64,000 bases of DNA, from the NCBI GenBank assembly GCA_002197995.1, contig NGZR01000001.1, positions 1,054,001-1,118,000 of the forward strand. The letters are read 5' to 3'. The notes under the pieces were generated by a model. It saw only the letters and a list, made by a program, of their open reading frames with translations, was not told the origin of the DNA and ran no database searches. Made by a program: the position numbers and the translations under genes. This DNA is from Gaeumannomyces sp. JS-464 (taxonomy: Eukaryota; Ascomycota; Sordariomycetes; Magnaporthales; Magnaporthaceae). The first letter of the stretch is position 1. Every line of letters begins with the position of its first letter. Positions 1-12,849 of the stretch are shown here, one piece after another.

Positions 1-3000
1 TGTTTTTTTAATATTACAGCCCTGGTACGCGGTGTTTTGATATCCTTTTTGTAGTGGTGTAAGTCCTCGTGCGGGGTTTGCTAAAGTTAATTGGTATTTT
101 GCAAAAGATGGTTTTATTGTTATTGTGATTTGCAAAACACTATTATGTAATAGTTTAATTTTCGCAATGGTTAAATGGAACCGCATTAATAGCAATTACG
201 CGATGCATATATTTTTGTATAAACTGCAACATATTAAATGTAATCGGCGCGTTGCAGCTTTGCACAGCCTTTTAAGTTGCTTTTTAAAGTCGGTAATTTA
301 AACATTACCTTTTACAATTGCATTAATATCCCACGCGAAATGATTGTTTATTAATTCGATCGCGATACGCGCATTTAAATTAACGTGGATTTTCCTATTA
401 TATTCGCGATTTTATTATATCGATAATGTTTTTCTCCTTTTATAAAAAGGATGTGTTTTTTACTTTAAATTGCAAAACTTCCCTTTTTTTTAAATGTATT
501 TACGATTTCGTTACCGGCGAGCTTTTCGGTATCGTCGTTTTTATTTTAATCGCTTTTTATACGGCACAATCCGCTTTACAACCCGTTGTTTTCGATACCG
601 CCGTCGTACTATTAGGTATTATTTGCATTTTATATGCCCCGATTATTTGATATGTCGCATATAGCCCACCTTTTATTCGCCATTTACAAAAGCAGCAGCC
701 TTTTTACCATTCGCGGCACTCGTTAAATTATTCGGCGTTTTTTCATTTGCTGTTAGCACGATGGTTTTTGGAACTCGAGGAGGCTATAAGCGGCATTTCG
801 GCCGCCGCCGAGGCTTTTACCGCTTTGCGGCACAAATTAAAATAGCGACTAACGTTAAAAAAACGTTCGGGGAAATTTTATAAAGAACGATTCGACATTT
901 ACTGTTTTTCAAATCCATGCAAAGTTTAATAATAATAGCTTTATGCTTTTAGCTATTAAATTATGTCGTGGTTTCGATAAGGGTGCGGATACGCCTTTTG
1001 TTATCCTTTGTAAAGCTAAGGCAAAAATGCAGGTTTATGTTTTTCAGTTATGCAATATGCGCATTTTCGCGTATATTATTCCTTTTTCCGGCTAAAAAAA
1101 TCACTAAAACATGTTAACTACTAATATTAGTATAAAACCTTTGCTTTCGTAAAAAGCACGAATGGTAGGTTTGGATTTATTAAAAGCACGGATATTTCTT
1201 TTCCGATTTTGTTTTAATTTGCCAATTACGGGAACGTTGTTTTTAATACCGACATTCGTTTACGTTTTTCCGGTTTATTAAAGCGAAGCATCGGTTACGT
1301 GTTTTATTAAATTAAATTTAGCATTTTATTATCCGTAATGTTTTGCAATTTCGGCTTATTTTTATTTAAGTTCTTTTATTTTATAAATTTACTTATTATA
1401 GTGGTAATGTAAATAAGTTATGCAAACGTGGATTGGAAAATTAACGGGCGGATATTATTTTTATTGTTTTGTTTTATATGCTTTGTTTTACTTTAAAGCG
1501 ACAGCGTTTTAACCCCGTTTTTAGCACGCCTATAAATATCGATATAAATTCGCGTTTTTTTAAAGCCGAATCGTCGAAAGGTTAATCGCGGCCGTTTTTA
1601 TCGGCTTCGGAAACATTTATTGTTATTTTAAAAGTAAACTAGCGGCTTTTGCCGGCTTTTAAAATTAAAAACATTAGCTCCACTTTATATTAAAAGCAAT
1701 TTGCCGACTAAATTAAAAAAAAACTATCGTTTTCCTCGTTTAACTGTTTTACAAACGCTTTTAACGCTTTTACTTTAAAGTTTGGTATGTTATATAACTT
1801 CGCTTTTACGAATAATGGTTTATACATTTGCATAAATACACAATTTCCATTTAACCACGTGGCGTTCACCCTATTATACTTACGTAAATCCTCGTTTGCG
1901 AAATAAATGCAAAGCAATTTTTAGCTTTCGAAATGCACCTTTTTAAAGTACTTATCGGTTACCGAAAAATTGCTTTAGCATTTTAGCATTTGCTTATAAT
2001 GCTTAAGCATATCCTTATCGCTTAGTAGCACATTCGTCGATTATTAAATATTTTTTAATGCTATTAAGCAGCGAGGCATTTTAATACCCGCTTATATAAT
2101 TGTATAAGCCTAAACTTTTAGCCCACATTGTTTTAAACAGTTTTATTGCACCGTATAAACATAATAACTTAAATCGTTTTATAAATAAAAAATAAAGTTA
2201 GCCACGTGTATAAAAAGTTTAGCAAGGGGCTTTTTAAAAGCGCTTTTAAAGTGGGGGTTTAAACTATAAACCGGACTTAGCAAAACACTATAAAAGATGG
2301 CTAAAAACTAGGTTTTTACCTTTTAAAAAGTTTCGCAGCGAAAGACGAGCGGAAAAGGGTAGCTATAGCGTACTTTATTTTTCTTTCAAGTTTTTTTGCA
2401 TCCATTTTATAATTTCCACAGGGAAGTTTCACACACCGTTTAACGCTAAACCAACATACTTTAAAATAAGCATGCGGAATATGTTATCGGCGTAGGCTTT
2501 TACACTTAAGTAATGTAAAATTAATTCGCGGGGGCCTTTTCGCGGAATCGGGAAAAAAAATCCGTGCGGTCGGATGTTTTTACAACCGCAAACCAAAAGT
2601 CTGCCTTAAAGTTTTTGCGTAATCCTTTTAGCTCGGTTATTATACTGCTAACGTATTTTAACTGGCCTTTTCGCTTGTGGAGGTACTTTTAAACAGCTAA
2701 CGGTTGCTTAATCCGCTTAATATTCGGGTGGAACCTTTAATATCGAAGTGTTTAAGGTTTTTAATGTTTTCTTTTTATCCAGTTTCGATAACGTGATAAT
2801 GTGGTGCCGTTTTTATAACGTTTTTGGACTGCGTAATATCGAAAAAGCTAAACTTTTTTATCCTTTAAATAAACTTTTTAAGTTCGAAAATGCATTTCGG
2901 GTATATTAAAAAACAAACTTTAATGCAAGTCGAAATGGTACATTGCCGACGTAAAAATCGACGACTTTCAAGTCGTTTAACTGTTAGCTTGCTAATAGTG

Positions 3001-3363
3001 GTATTAGTATTTCGTTTTACATAAGCGACTTAATAGGTTAATACTAATAGTGGAAATAGTGGAAAAAATGTTAGTTATTCCGCGAATTGTGCGTCGTATT
3101 AATTAAAAATGGCGTTTTTAACGAATAACGATAGTAAAAGGGAAAAAAGGGGGCGAGGAAACGAAGCTCCGAAAATTTAAAAAAAGTTTATAATTGTTGC
3201 TTGCTTTACTACCTAAAACATTGTTGAAAATTAAAACGCGGTGTTTTATCCTTTTTATGCTTTTTTCACACCGCGCGATACCAAAGCTAATTTAATATTA
3301 CAGCATATAAAATAACTGCAAAATTAACTGCTACTAGTTACCTTTTTAAGTATTATAACAAAT
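1..3363. other. AT-rich, RIP-like degraded DNA with no identified gene
   Basis: This stretch is strongly AT-rich and full of TAA/TAG in all frames, like the transposon remnants to its right, while CpG remains frequent. The minus strand between about 3,000 and 700 has longer semi-open stretches (for example 1,917-1,708), but I could not match them to a domain I know. It is probably an older transposon mutated by RIP; that is inference from base composition and context only. No RNA gene is visible. Confidence 0.5.
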
Positions 3364-5479
3364 ATGCAAAATAACCTCAACGACGGTACTAATAATTCGG
3401 GAGCAACCACGTTAAAACAACTTATTAATTAGGTTAAAACGCAAACAAGCGAAATTAATGTACTTACTAAATTAATAGCTAAAATTAAAAAGCAAAACGC
3501 AAGGTTATTAGCGCTATTAAAAGGATTTGGGGGTTAAAAAAAGGTAACGAGGGATACATTTACCCCGCCGGCACCACCGGTTCCAAAACAACCAAATGCA
3601 TTTAAAACGCTAAAACCTTATAAATTTTAATAGTGGAAATGCTGCTTTATTACCTGCTTTTCCACTTGCTTTAAGCATTTTTATCTATAATAACTTTATA
3701 AAAAAAAGTTGTTTAAAAAGCTATATTCTTTTCCAAAAACGTTAAAATTACGAAAGGCTTTTAACTACGCTAAATCGAAATATACGCTAGCATTACAATT
3801 TACCGTAATAGGTATATTTAAGTTTATAAATAACCTAAAACTCGCTATAAACATTTTTATTAAAAATTAGGCTTTAATTTTACTATTCTTTTAAAATAAC
3901 TATAATAAAAAAACACTTTACATTATTACGTCGGAAACGAATCCGATTTTAGCGTTTATCGCTTTAAAAAATAATTACTTTTTAACGCTTAAAATTTAAA
4001 AAAAATGCGTTTTATAAAAAGTTTTATTCTTTAAATTTCGCTTAATTTAAAAGGTTTATTAGCGAGTTTAATTCCATTTTTAATTTTTGCTAATTAGGTT
4101 TCGTAATAGCTACGTGCAATTAAATGCTATTAATATAAAAATTAATACTTAAAAGCTTTGGAAAGTGCATTTTTTTAATAAGCCGAAAAGCTTTACAGCC
4201 TATTCGTAATGCTAATGCTTTAAAGCAGTTAACTGAAGGTATTAATTTGCAGTATTTAATAGCGGATTTGCTCGCTAAAACAAATAACTTTATTTTTACA
4301 GCGTATAAATAAGCTGCTAGTTATAAAGCTTAAAGCAAAAAAAACCACAAATATAAAAAGTACGAAAAGCAAAAAAAAGGAAAAGAATAAAACCGCTAAA
4401 AGGAAAAGTAAAAAGGTTAAAAATAAGCTTAAAAGCCAAAATAGCTCTTTTGGATTTAATAAATCCAAAAAAGAGTAAAAACGGTAACAAATCTTTTAAT
4501 AATAAAAAGAACTTCCTTTATAGCGCTAAATTACAACCATTTTTTAAAGGCTGTTAGCGAATTTTACCCTTTCGAAAAGGTTTCGGAAAGTAACGTTACA
4601 ACCAGCAGTACAATAGATTTAGGGTTACTTAATATACAAAATAGCAGTGATTTTTCAAATTTTAAATTTAATTTAAAGGGTTTAACTGCTTTTAATTTAC
4701 CGGTTATAATGCATTGCATTTGCTATAAACACTTTAATAATGAAAAACTAACACACTTTTAATGGGTTTGTATTATATAATACAAGGAGTACAAATTACT
4801 TTAAATTTAATACTTTTAGCATTAAGTGCGAAATAGTAATAAAAACGGGTGGCGGCCCCGTAATCCTTAAAAGTATAGGCATTGTTAAATTAACAGTTCG
4901 GCGCTTTAATAAACCTAATAATTTTAAAACCGTAACTTTTAACCAAGTGTTATATATTCCCGATTTCGATATTAATATTATTAATAGTTTACGATATTAT
5001 TAGTTAAGGGAGTTTTTATTAAACAAGGCTTATATAATTTAAATCGCAAATGTTAAAGCGTTTTAAATCCAATTAAACATGGCTTTTTTTAACGTTAAAA
5101 GGCAATACTGCTAATATTCGCAAAAGATTTTATTATAACTTAAGTTTTAATTAAGCCGTATAGCGGGTAACTCCCGTAATTAACGTTAAACTTAACAATG
5201 TTCCTTTTGTAAATTAAAAGGAATATCCTCGTTTCGATTTTAATTTAAAAGAAAATATAAATTAAACGGAAAACTACTTTGTATTAAAGGTAAAACTACC
5301 TCGTACTATAAGAAAAAATTAACTTCGAAAGGTAATAAGCTTAAATTTAATGCAAAAAGCTTTAAAAACTTTTGTATAATTAAGCCTTATAAGCTTAGCA
5401 AACCATTAAACAAATCATTAAAAAGCCTATTTTAAAAGACATTACTTTACCAAAATAAAGGATTTCCTATGCAAAAGAT

Positions 5480-6600
5480 CCGTTGCTAAATTTTTTTACA
5501 GTAAATGAGGTATAAGCGGCCTTTTTTATTAATATTACCCTTAAAAGCTTTGGAAGTTTGCCGACGGATGGGTAAACGCTAAAAGTAATGTAATAAAAGA
5601 GTGTAACGAAAAACTAGCTTTTAAAGCGTTATTTTAGCATTGCAAATTAAAGCATTTAAAACGGGTTTTGTTAAAAAAAACCGCTAAAATTACCTTTAAT
5701 TTCCCTAATTTTAATAAAATATAAAAGTTGCAATGCGTAATATGTTAAAACTATAACGGTATGGAAAACTAAAAAAGGCTTATTATTTTTTCCGGATAAT
5801 GTTTTAAGTTTTATCGAAAAGAATACAGTTATTTTATCCTTAACGCTATATAATAAAAAAACCCGTAATTTTATTTTATTAATTAAAATTAAAGTTCCGG
5901 CAAACTTTTTAACTACCGAATAAGCAAAGCTTAGTACTGTATTCCGCTATTAAATCTTTTTTAAAGCATTAAAAGTAAAATACGGGCGCTATTTTATAAA
6001 GTTTTGTTTTAATAGTGAAAAAGGTAAATACGGCGTTAAAGGCTTAGCTTAAACGCAAAAGCATAGCATTCGATTCGTCGAACCTTTATAACCACGGTTA
6101 AAATGGCTTATCGGAACGCATTGTTTAAGTGATTTTAAATAGGCTTAAAGCTACAATTAACACGGTTAGCTTGCCGTTTTATTATAATACTACGTTTTAC
6201 TTTTAATAGTTAAATTAATAAACGTTACGGCGGTTACTAATAGGAAGGTTAGCTTTTACCAAAAGTTTTATAACGAAATAAAACCCGGTTTTTTTATAAG
6301 CCTAATTTAAACCATTATCGGGTAATTAATACCCACGCGAAGGTTTTAATTCCTTTAAAACATAAAGCAAAATTGAAAAAACTAGCTATTAAAACAAAGC
6401 CCGTTAAGCTTTTTAAAGCTTTAAATAAAACTATTATATTTGTATATGCGTTTAACCGTAAAGCAGTATATAAAACTTCGACTATTAAAATATTAAAAAG
6501 GGTAATAGTAAAAAATCTCGTTTTAAAAGGGGAAAGGATTTTAAAAAGGGTTATTATTAAAAACTTTGCTAAAAAAGGCATTAAAAACTAGTGTTTGTAA
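5480..6600 (+). pseudogene. Copia gag-pre-integrase and integrase core, decayed
   Basis: The frame near 6,107-6,193 reads NGLSER followed by VILNRLKATINTVSLPFYY, the late part of the Copia integrase core (the conserved N-G-x-x-E-R motif around the catalytic Glu). The open stretch 6,373-6,591 (72 codons, Lys-rich) matches the integrase C-terminal segment where Copia proteins read '...YKTSTVKI'. Upstream at about 5,550-5,700 is the pre-integrase zinc-binding area, now broken. It would have inserted the element's cDNA. It cannot be functional because stop codons interrupt every motif. Confidence 0.7.
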
Positions 6601-7049
6601 CCCCGATAGCGATTTTAAAAAAATTAAAAACCTACGAGTATTTTAGCGGCCCCGTTATTAAACCTTATAAATAAGCCTTTTAAGCTTGTTTACTTTACTG
6701 TTCGACCTTTTAAAAGTATAATAGTTACAACGCTATTAACGCATAAAATACAGGTAATTACAGTCGATAAAATGCTTATCGACGATAATATTGGAAATAT
6801 TTTAAAAAAAGGCACCTTTTAATCCAAACCAAATAAACGTCGATAAATTTGTTTAATATATTTTTTACAGGTCAAAACAAGCAGTAAAAAAGAAAAAACC
6901 TATTAAAAACGGTAAACTTAACTTTTATAAAAAGGCTTTAAAAAGCCTTTATTAAAAGGAATGGTTAACTGCTTTAAAGTTAAAATTCGAGCAGTTTTAC
7001 GTGTTAAAACTTTTAGTTTTTTATTAAAAGCTAAACTATTAAAAGGGCG

Positions 7050-8078
7050 AAAATTAATTACTTATCGACCGGTATTTAAGCTTAAAAAAACAAGGAAAAT
7101 CGCTTTATAAAGTATAAAGTTAAGCTAATTGCTAAAGGTTTTTTGCAAATAAAAGGGTTTAATTTCGTAAAGTTTTTTGCTTTTACTAGTATACCGCTTA
7201 CCTAGCGTATTTTATTAGCTTTTGCTGTTGTAAAAAACTAAGAAATCGAATAAATCGATTTTATTAGGGCATTTTTTAGTAACTTTAACGTAAATATTTA
7301 CTTAAGTATTTTAAAAAGTTTTAAAAAGTAGTTAACTAGTTATTACAACCTTTAAAGTTAAAAAAATAGCAAAACAATTTAACTTTAAAACTATTAAAAA
7401 ACAAGTAATTTTATTAAAAAAAGCATTGTATAGTTTAAAATAAAGGCTTTATAAATGGCAAAAAAAGCTAAAAACCTTATTAAAGTCGAAAAGGTTTACC
7501 TCGCTTATTTTTAATCCAGCGGTTTACTTTAATATTAAAACAAAGCATTTTATTATTACTTTTATAAATAATTGCTTATTAATTAAGCCTAATATTAAAT
7601 ATATTAATACCTTTAAATAGTCGTTATATAAAATGTATGCATTAAAAAATCGCGGGTTTGCCACTTACTTTTTAAGTGTTTAAATTATAAAAGATAAGTT
7701 TAAACGGCTTTTTTTTAAATCCATTAAAGCTAACATATCGACGAAATGCTTTAAACGTTTAGGTTAAAAGCTTTTCAATTTATAAATATCCTTTTACAAC
7801 CGGGCGTGCCTAAAAATATAAGCGGATTACCCGTAACTTTTGCTAAAATTAAACTGCTATAAAAATTATAAAAACCGTTATGTACTTAATGCTATTAACC
7901 CGCCCGGATATCGGTTTCGTTATTTAGTAAATTTTACGCCACTTAATAACGTTTACTAATACGCATATTAACGCCGCTAAAAACCTGCTTAAATATTTAA
8001 ATAGCACTCGTAATATAGCTATATGCTATAATTACAAAGCTAAATTAATTAAAATAAGCTTTATTAATTTTAAACCGT
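7050..8078 (+). pseudogene. Copia reverse transcriptase and RNase H (RVT_2 type), decayed
   Basis: Plus-strand text around 7,140-7,270 corresponds to the RVT_2 opening (KGF...FFAFTSIPLT...RILLAFAVVKN...IDFI). At 7,561-7,575 the catalytic box reads FINNC, where Copia enzymes have F-V-D-D-C/M: both catalytic Asp codons read Asn, as expected from G-to-A change. About 7,880-7,960 matches the 'RPDI...AISQL/RHL...NPT' RNase H linker. It once made cDNA from the element's RNA. It is interrupted by stops and lost its 3' end at pogo P1. Confidence 0.8.
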
Positions 8079-10211
8079 TAACGTAGTTTATAAGCGAGTG
8101 CTACACATAAGCGAATGCTATACCCATACCCGACCTCCGGTTAATCAACGCGCATGCTAACTTAACAACGCTAAAAATCCATTTAAACTATTCGAAATTG
8201 TATATATTAAACGTTTTTACTTTTTCTTAGCAAATGCGCGTATTATGTCCAGTTTTACCGCAAATGCCATATCTGTTAGGATTAATGCTAAAGGTGATAT
8301 AGGGAAAAAGATTATATTAAAGGCATGCTTAGCATTCGGAATTCCTATAACTAGCGCAAGGGAAAAAAGGCCTTTATATAGATAAATAAAGTTATATATA
8401 TACCGCACTTATATATAAATAAGTGCGGGGTAAGCGTTTCACTTACAAGGTAAGTGAAACACTTACAGGGTAAGTATAAACCCTAAATCGCGCCATACGA
8501 CGTAATTAATAACTTTAATATCTTAGTGCATTATATGCACTAATAATATCGCCGACGAATTATCGTCGCCCTTTTTTTTAACTTTTATAATTACGCATTT
8601 TTTGCTATAACTGCTTATTTAACTTTGCTGGTTTAAAACATTTCGTATTTTTTCGATAATATGTAACCTTTTTTATTAAACACGTGTTTTTTTAGCCTTT
8701 TAACGTTTGTTTAGCGTTTCGTTCGCTTTTCGTAATTTGGAACACTTTTTTTCCAAAAGGTTAACCTAATGCATAATTATTTTAGCCTTTTTTATTAATT
8801 AATTTATAATTGTTAACATAAGTAACGAAAAGCTATTTCGGTAATTGGAAATTCGAATTTTAATATGTTCGAATTGCGAAATTACGTTTTTAGCTATTTA
8901 AAGCGTTTTAAAAGTCCAAAGTTCGGCGTTATTTAAAAGCTTTTTTAAAAAAGTTAAAATTTGTAGCTTTACATTTAGCTTTTTTAAAACCGATTTCGAA
9001 TTAAAAAAGCAAAACCAGCTTTTTGAAAGCCTTTTTAAATGTTTTTTTCGGTTATAAAATTAAAAAATGCCGTTTTAAACGCCGAAAAAATTTAACCTTA
9101 ATTACGTAATTAACGTATAATTTTATTAGGTTTTCGATTTATCGACCGTACGCTTTTTTTAACGGGTTAAAACATTTAACGTTAAGCGGTTAAAAAAAGT
9201 AAAACGAATACGGAGGTATGCAAAGCGTAATAATGTTATATTCCTAGTAATAAAGCTCGAAATTCGTCGAATAGTAGCTTTTATGCCCGTTTAGCATTAA
9301 CAAACGATAAAGCTTTTTCTTATAAGCTGCAATGTGTTTATCGAAATGCTAAATTCATTTTAAGCCGAGCTCGTTCGTAATCCACCCGTTAAAACTCGTT
9401 AAAATAACCTAATCGCGTAAAAAGTCGGTTTTTAAATACCAATTGGCTAAATGGTATTACTTTTTAACGATAACAAAAAAGGGATCGCTTAATTGCAATA
9501 GTTAACCTTTTAAATAACTATAGCTTATTCCCGGTTGCTAAGCTGGATTAGTTTGCTTTGCTATAGCTTTCCAATGTTATAATAATTATAACGGCGGCGA
9601 TTATGCCTATAAAAAAACCAGTTTCGTCAAAGTTATAATATCGTTATTTATAATGCTATATTTAGCTATAATGTTCCGTATAAAGTCGAATTACGCAAAA
9701 ACGAGCTTGGAATTTCGCATTTAGCTTTTTAGTAATCGTACTTTCGAATTTAGCGCGTACCGAGCTTTACACGGCGTTTAACGAAATTCGCGACCCAGTT
9801 TTTACCGACGGCGCTCGCATCGCGTTCGGCAAATAATTAGTTAGCTATATTTTAACACTAAAAAGCCGGGAAAGGAATGTTTGCAAATCTAGTTTAAATA
9901 TGTATTTAATAAACGCCTTTTTGTCGAATTCCGTTAATTTTCGTAATTTAAATAAATGTCGCGTCGAGCAGGTTAGCCGCGTTTTCGCCAAGCGAAAGTG
10001 GAAAAAGTCGATTTCGTAAATTTTAACCGCGTTTTGTATATTTAATTGTGAATTTAATACGATTGTTTAAAAAGTTAAAACAATTTTACGTTCGTCGTTT
10101 TGGTTTGCCATTGTTTATTGTGGAAATATTCGTGGATAAAGTTAAATTAACGTGTAAACGCGTTAATTGTAACACTCGTTTATATGTAGCATCCGTTTAT
10201 AAACCACGTTA
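8079..10211 (-). mobile_element. pogo/Fot1-type DNA transposon P1, carrying a solo LTR
   Basis: Both ends carry terminal inverted repeats beginning with the TA target dinucleotide (TAACGTAGTTTATAAGCGAG at left, its mutated complement ending at 10,211). Removing the 272-bp LTR plus 5-bp duplication leaves about 1,856 bp, matching the sister copies. Read on the minus strand it encodes a Tc1/pogo transposase: psq/CENP-B-type helix-turn-helix N-terminus, NFDETGF with the first catalytic Asp (near 9,635-9,615), a DDE core, and a C-terminal zinc-knuckle area near 8,260, where the LTR is inserted. Stops are present throughout and the start codon is lost. It is inactive. Confidence 0.88.
8274..8545 (+). 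mobile_element. 272-bp solo LTR, copy 1, inside pogo P1
   Basis: The sequence starts TGTTAGGAT and ends GCACTAATA (the final CA now TA). It is flanked by a perfect 5-bp target duplication ATATC at 8,269-8,273 and 8,546-8,550. The empty site in other pogo copies reads through here (GCCACATCGCCGACG). A second copy of identical length lies inverted at 48,458-48,729. It contains two stem-loops: CCGCACTTA/TAAGTGCGG (8,403-8,411 with 8,420-8,428) and GTTTCACTTAC/GTAAGTGAAAC (8,436-8,446 with 8,450-8,460), plus a TATATATA tract. No internal retrotransposon region accompanies it, so it is a solo LTR. The parent element is unknown; Copia is possible from the short LTR length. Confidence 0.85.
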
Positions 10212-10979
10212 TACGTTAATTACGTAATTAAAATCGAGTTTTTTTAACGTTAAAACGGCATTTTTTAACTTTATAACTAAAAAAAAATATTTAAAAAAGC
10301 TTTCGAAAAGCTAGTTTTGCTTTTTTTTTTAATTCGAAATTAATTTTAAAAAAGTTAAATGTAAAGTTACAAATTCCAACTTTTTCGAAAAAGCTTTTAA
10401 ATAACCCGGAACTTTAAACCTTTAAAACGTTTTAAACGGTTACAAAAGTAATTTCGCAATTTACATATATTAAAATTCGAATTTTTAATTACTAAAGCAG
10501 CTTTTTAACTTTTATTTATACGGTTGTAAACCAAATTGCAAAAAAGGCGAAAACGATAATACATAAAGTGGTTTTTTTTCCAAACCGAGGTGTTTACGTT
10601 TAAAAAGGCGAACGAAGCATTAAATAAACGCCGAAAGGTTAACAAAACACCTATTTACTTTAAAAAGTTATTTACTATTAAAAAAGTACGAAATGTTTTA
10701 AATTAAAAAAAGCTAAATAAATAGTTATAATAAAAAATGCGCGATTATAAAGATTAAAAAAAAGGGAGATAATAAGTCGTCGGCGATATAGCATTTGCGG
10801 TAAAACTAGATATAATACGCGCATTTATTAAAAAAAAGTAAAAACGTTTAATATATATAATTCCGAATAGTTTAAATAGATTTTTAGCGTTATTATATTA
10901 ATAAGCGTATCGATTAACCGGAAGTTACGTATCGATAATTCATTTAATAGTTTAATTTACTTAGTAGTAAACCCCGTTA
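10212..10979 (+). mobile_element. 3' part of a plus-strand pogo element, truncated
   Basis: The sequence from 10,212 matches the second half of the pogo copies (ACGTTAATTACGTAATTAAAATCGAG, compare 31,384 onward in P4) through the C-terminal zinc-knuckle area near 10,785-10,830. It then runs to a divergent right terminus ending ACCCCGTTA at 10,979. Its left half is absent: P1 abuts it directly. It is either the target into which P1 jumped, with later loss of the left half, or an independent truncated copy. Confidence 0.7.
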
Positions 10980-11448
10980 ACTTTTTTTAATTTATTTTAT
11001 TATTTTATATTATATTTTTAAAATTATAGATTTTTTTATTAACGTTTATATAATTTATCGCTAATATAAAATGCATTTTAAATATAATTCGTAAAAAACT
11101 TTAAACGATTTTATTTCGCGAGTTTATTTTTTACGTTTTTTCGTAATCCGTTATAAAAATGCAGTATTAATGCAGCGTTATTTTCACTAAGTTTAATGTT
11201 AATTCGTTAAAAGTTCGCGGCGTATTTTACCATTATTTTTCGTTATTTAAAAGTTAGTAACTTTTTTTCGGCGATTCGAATTTCGTTAATAATTTCGAAT
11301 ATTTTTTCGACCTTTTTTTAAAAGTTTCGAAATTAGCGAATATAAATTTAATAGTTTTTTTTTTTTTTTAGCTTTTTTCGTACTTTTTAAAATATTCGCT
11401 TTAAGTTAATTAAAACCTTTTTTTTTATTTTACCATTTAGTTTAATAA
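10980..11448 (-). pseudogene. Gypsy-1 gag fragment (element 'D'), left of the foldback insertion
   Basis: This stretch aligns base for base, apart from transitions, with 47,050-47,500, the gag of the minus-strand Gypsy-1 copy at the right edge of the block (shared landmarks: TTACGTTTTTTCGTAATCC, GGCGTATTTTACC, TTTCGAAATTAGCGAA). The gag continues at 19,661 after the nested insertions. The uninterrupted target is at 47,499-47,500 in the other copy. It is a structural protein of virus-like particles, now fully degraded. Confidence 0.8.
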
Positions 11449-12165
11449 TAACGTGGTTTATTAACGAGTGGATTATATTAACAAATGGGTTACGACGAAA
11501 TTTTATATTAAACGCGATTTTAAACACTTTTGTTAACTTCGCTAACTTAAACTTAAATTTAAACAAGTTATATTTAACTAAATAGCGAATTTAATTTAAT
11601 TTTCTTAAATTTTTATTATTACTTTTTTAAAGTTAGTTTAAAGCATTGTATAATATACTGTGTACAATATAAAACTAAATTTAAAAAGGTAATAATAAAA
11701 ATTTAAAAGAATTAAATTAAATTCGCTATTTAGTTAAATATAGCCTGTTTAAATTTGGATAAATTTAGGTTTAAATTAACGTAATTTATTACCAAGTCGA
11801 ACCCATTACCAAATCGAACACCAAACCCTAACCTCCGGTTAATCGACGCGCATGCCAACCAAATAACGCCAAAAATCCATTTAAACTACTCGGAATTGTA
11901 TATATCGGACATTTTTACTTCCACTTGGCAAATGCGCGCATTATGTCCGGTTTTACCGCAAGTGCCACATCGCCGACGAATCGTTATCGCCCTTTTTTCT
12001 TAACCCTTATAATCGCGCATTTTTTACTGTAACTGCCTATCCAACTTCTGCTAGTCCAAAACATTTCGTATCTTTTTAACAATATGTAACCCTTTTATTA
12101 AACACGTGTTTTTTAGCCTTCCGGCGTTTGTTTAATGCTTTGTTCGCTTTGCGTAGCGAAGCAAC

Positions 12166-12380
12166 TGTGACGGCCCAGGGCAGTTCACCGCACGCCGCAG
12201 GCATCCACGTAAGCACGCGCCGCGGAATAGCCCGTGCGATGAAACGCCGCGCCGCTTTTCTACCGCATCGCGCCTTCAGCGCGCCGCGCCTTTCTTCCCT
12301 TTTCCCTCCCCATAGAAAAGTCTTTCGTCCATAGCATCAATTGAACCTGGCTGCGAAGCCTACTCGCCCTAATCGTAACA
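12166..12380 (+). repeat. 5' LTR of the chromodomain Gypsy element
   Basis: It begins TGTGACGGCCCAGGGCAG and ends CTAATCGTAACA; 215 bp, GC-rich against AT-rich surroundings. It matches 17,874-18,088 apart from transitions. The target duplication GCAAC precedes it. Confidence 0.95.
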
Positions 12381-12849
12381 CTACTCTTTATCGCCATTTT
12401 TCGCTGGCTAAGCGATTTATTAAATACAGCACTATTAACCTTATTCCCTAGCTCCGTCGGACGTGAACGACGTAAAACTTCACGCGACCCCGCGACCTTA
12501 TGCCTAAAAAAAAGGACTAGGGATCGTTTACGAGAAAGTCATCTCGCTTAACAAGAAACGTGTTAAAAAAGCCTACCAAAGCTAGCCCCGTGGCAAAAGA
12601 TACGCCATTTTAACCTAGCGATTTAAAAAACGACATCGAGTTCGAGATCGAGGTCCTTTACAAGGCTAACGACGTGCTCGCGAAGCAAAAGACCGACCCC
12701 GATTACCCGTTTTAAAACGCAAAAGAGCAATAACAACAAAAAGAAAATCAAACGTTTAAACTAGCAAACGAAAACCTGGTCGAAAATAACAACCCAAATA
12801 CAACCATATCTAGTTAAACCCTTTCCCCGCCTGCTTAACAGGTCGACGT

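Larger units (their letters stand above)
3364..8078 (+). mobile_element. Ty1/Copia-type LTR retrotransposon, RIP-inactivated, LTRs not found
   Basis: Translating the plus strand through its many stops gives Copia landmarks in the proper order. These are a gag-like start (ATG at 3,364), a protease/pre-integrase stretch reading VLYIPDFDINIINSL near 4,941-4,997, integrase core text NGLSER near 6,107-6,125, an integrase C-terminal stretch at 6,373-6,591, reverse transcriptase at about 7,080-7,760 and RNase H at about 7,870-8,070. The order PR-INT-RT-RH is diagnostic of Copia, as opposed to Gypsy (PR-RT-RH-INT). Stops are nearly all TAA/TAG, as expected from CAA/CAG/TGG codons after C-to-T and G-to-A change. 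The right end stops abruptly at the pogo element P1, so the 3' LTR is missing. Confidence 0.85.

Noticed and set aside
426..650. 74-codon plus-strand frame with hydrophobic stretches
   Set aside because: Phe/Leu/Val-rich text is what AT-rich DNA gives. There is no start context, neighbour or homologous copy to support a small membrane protein.
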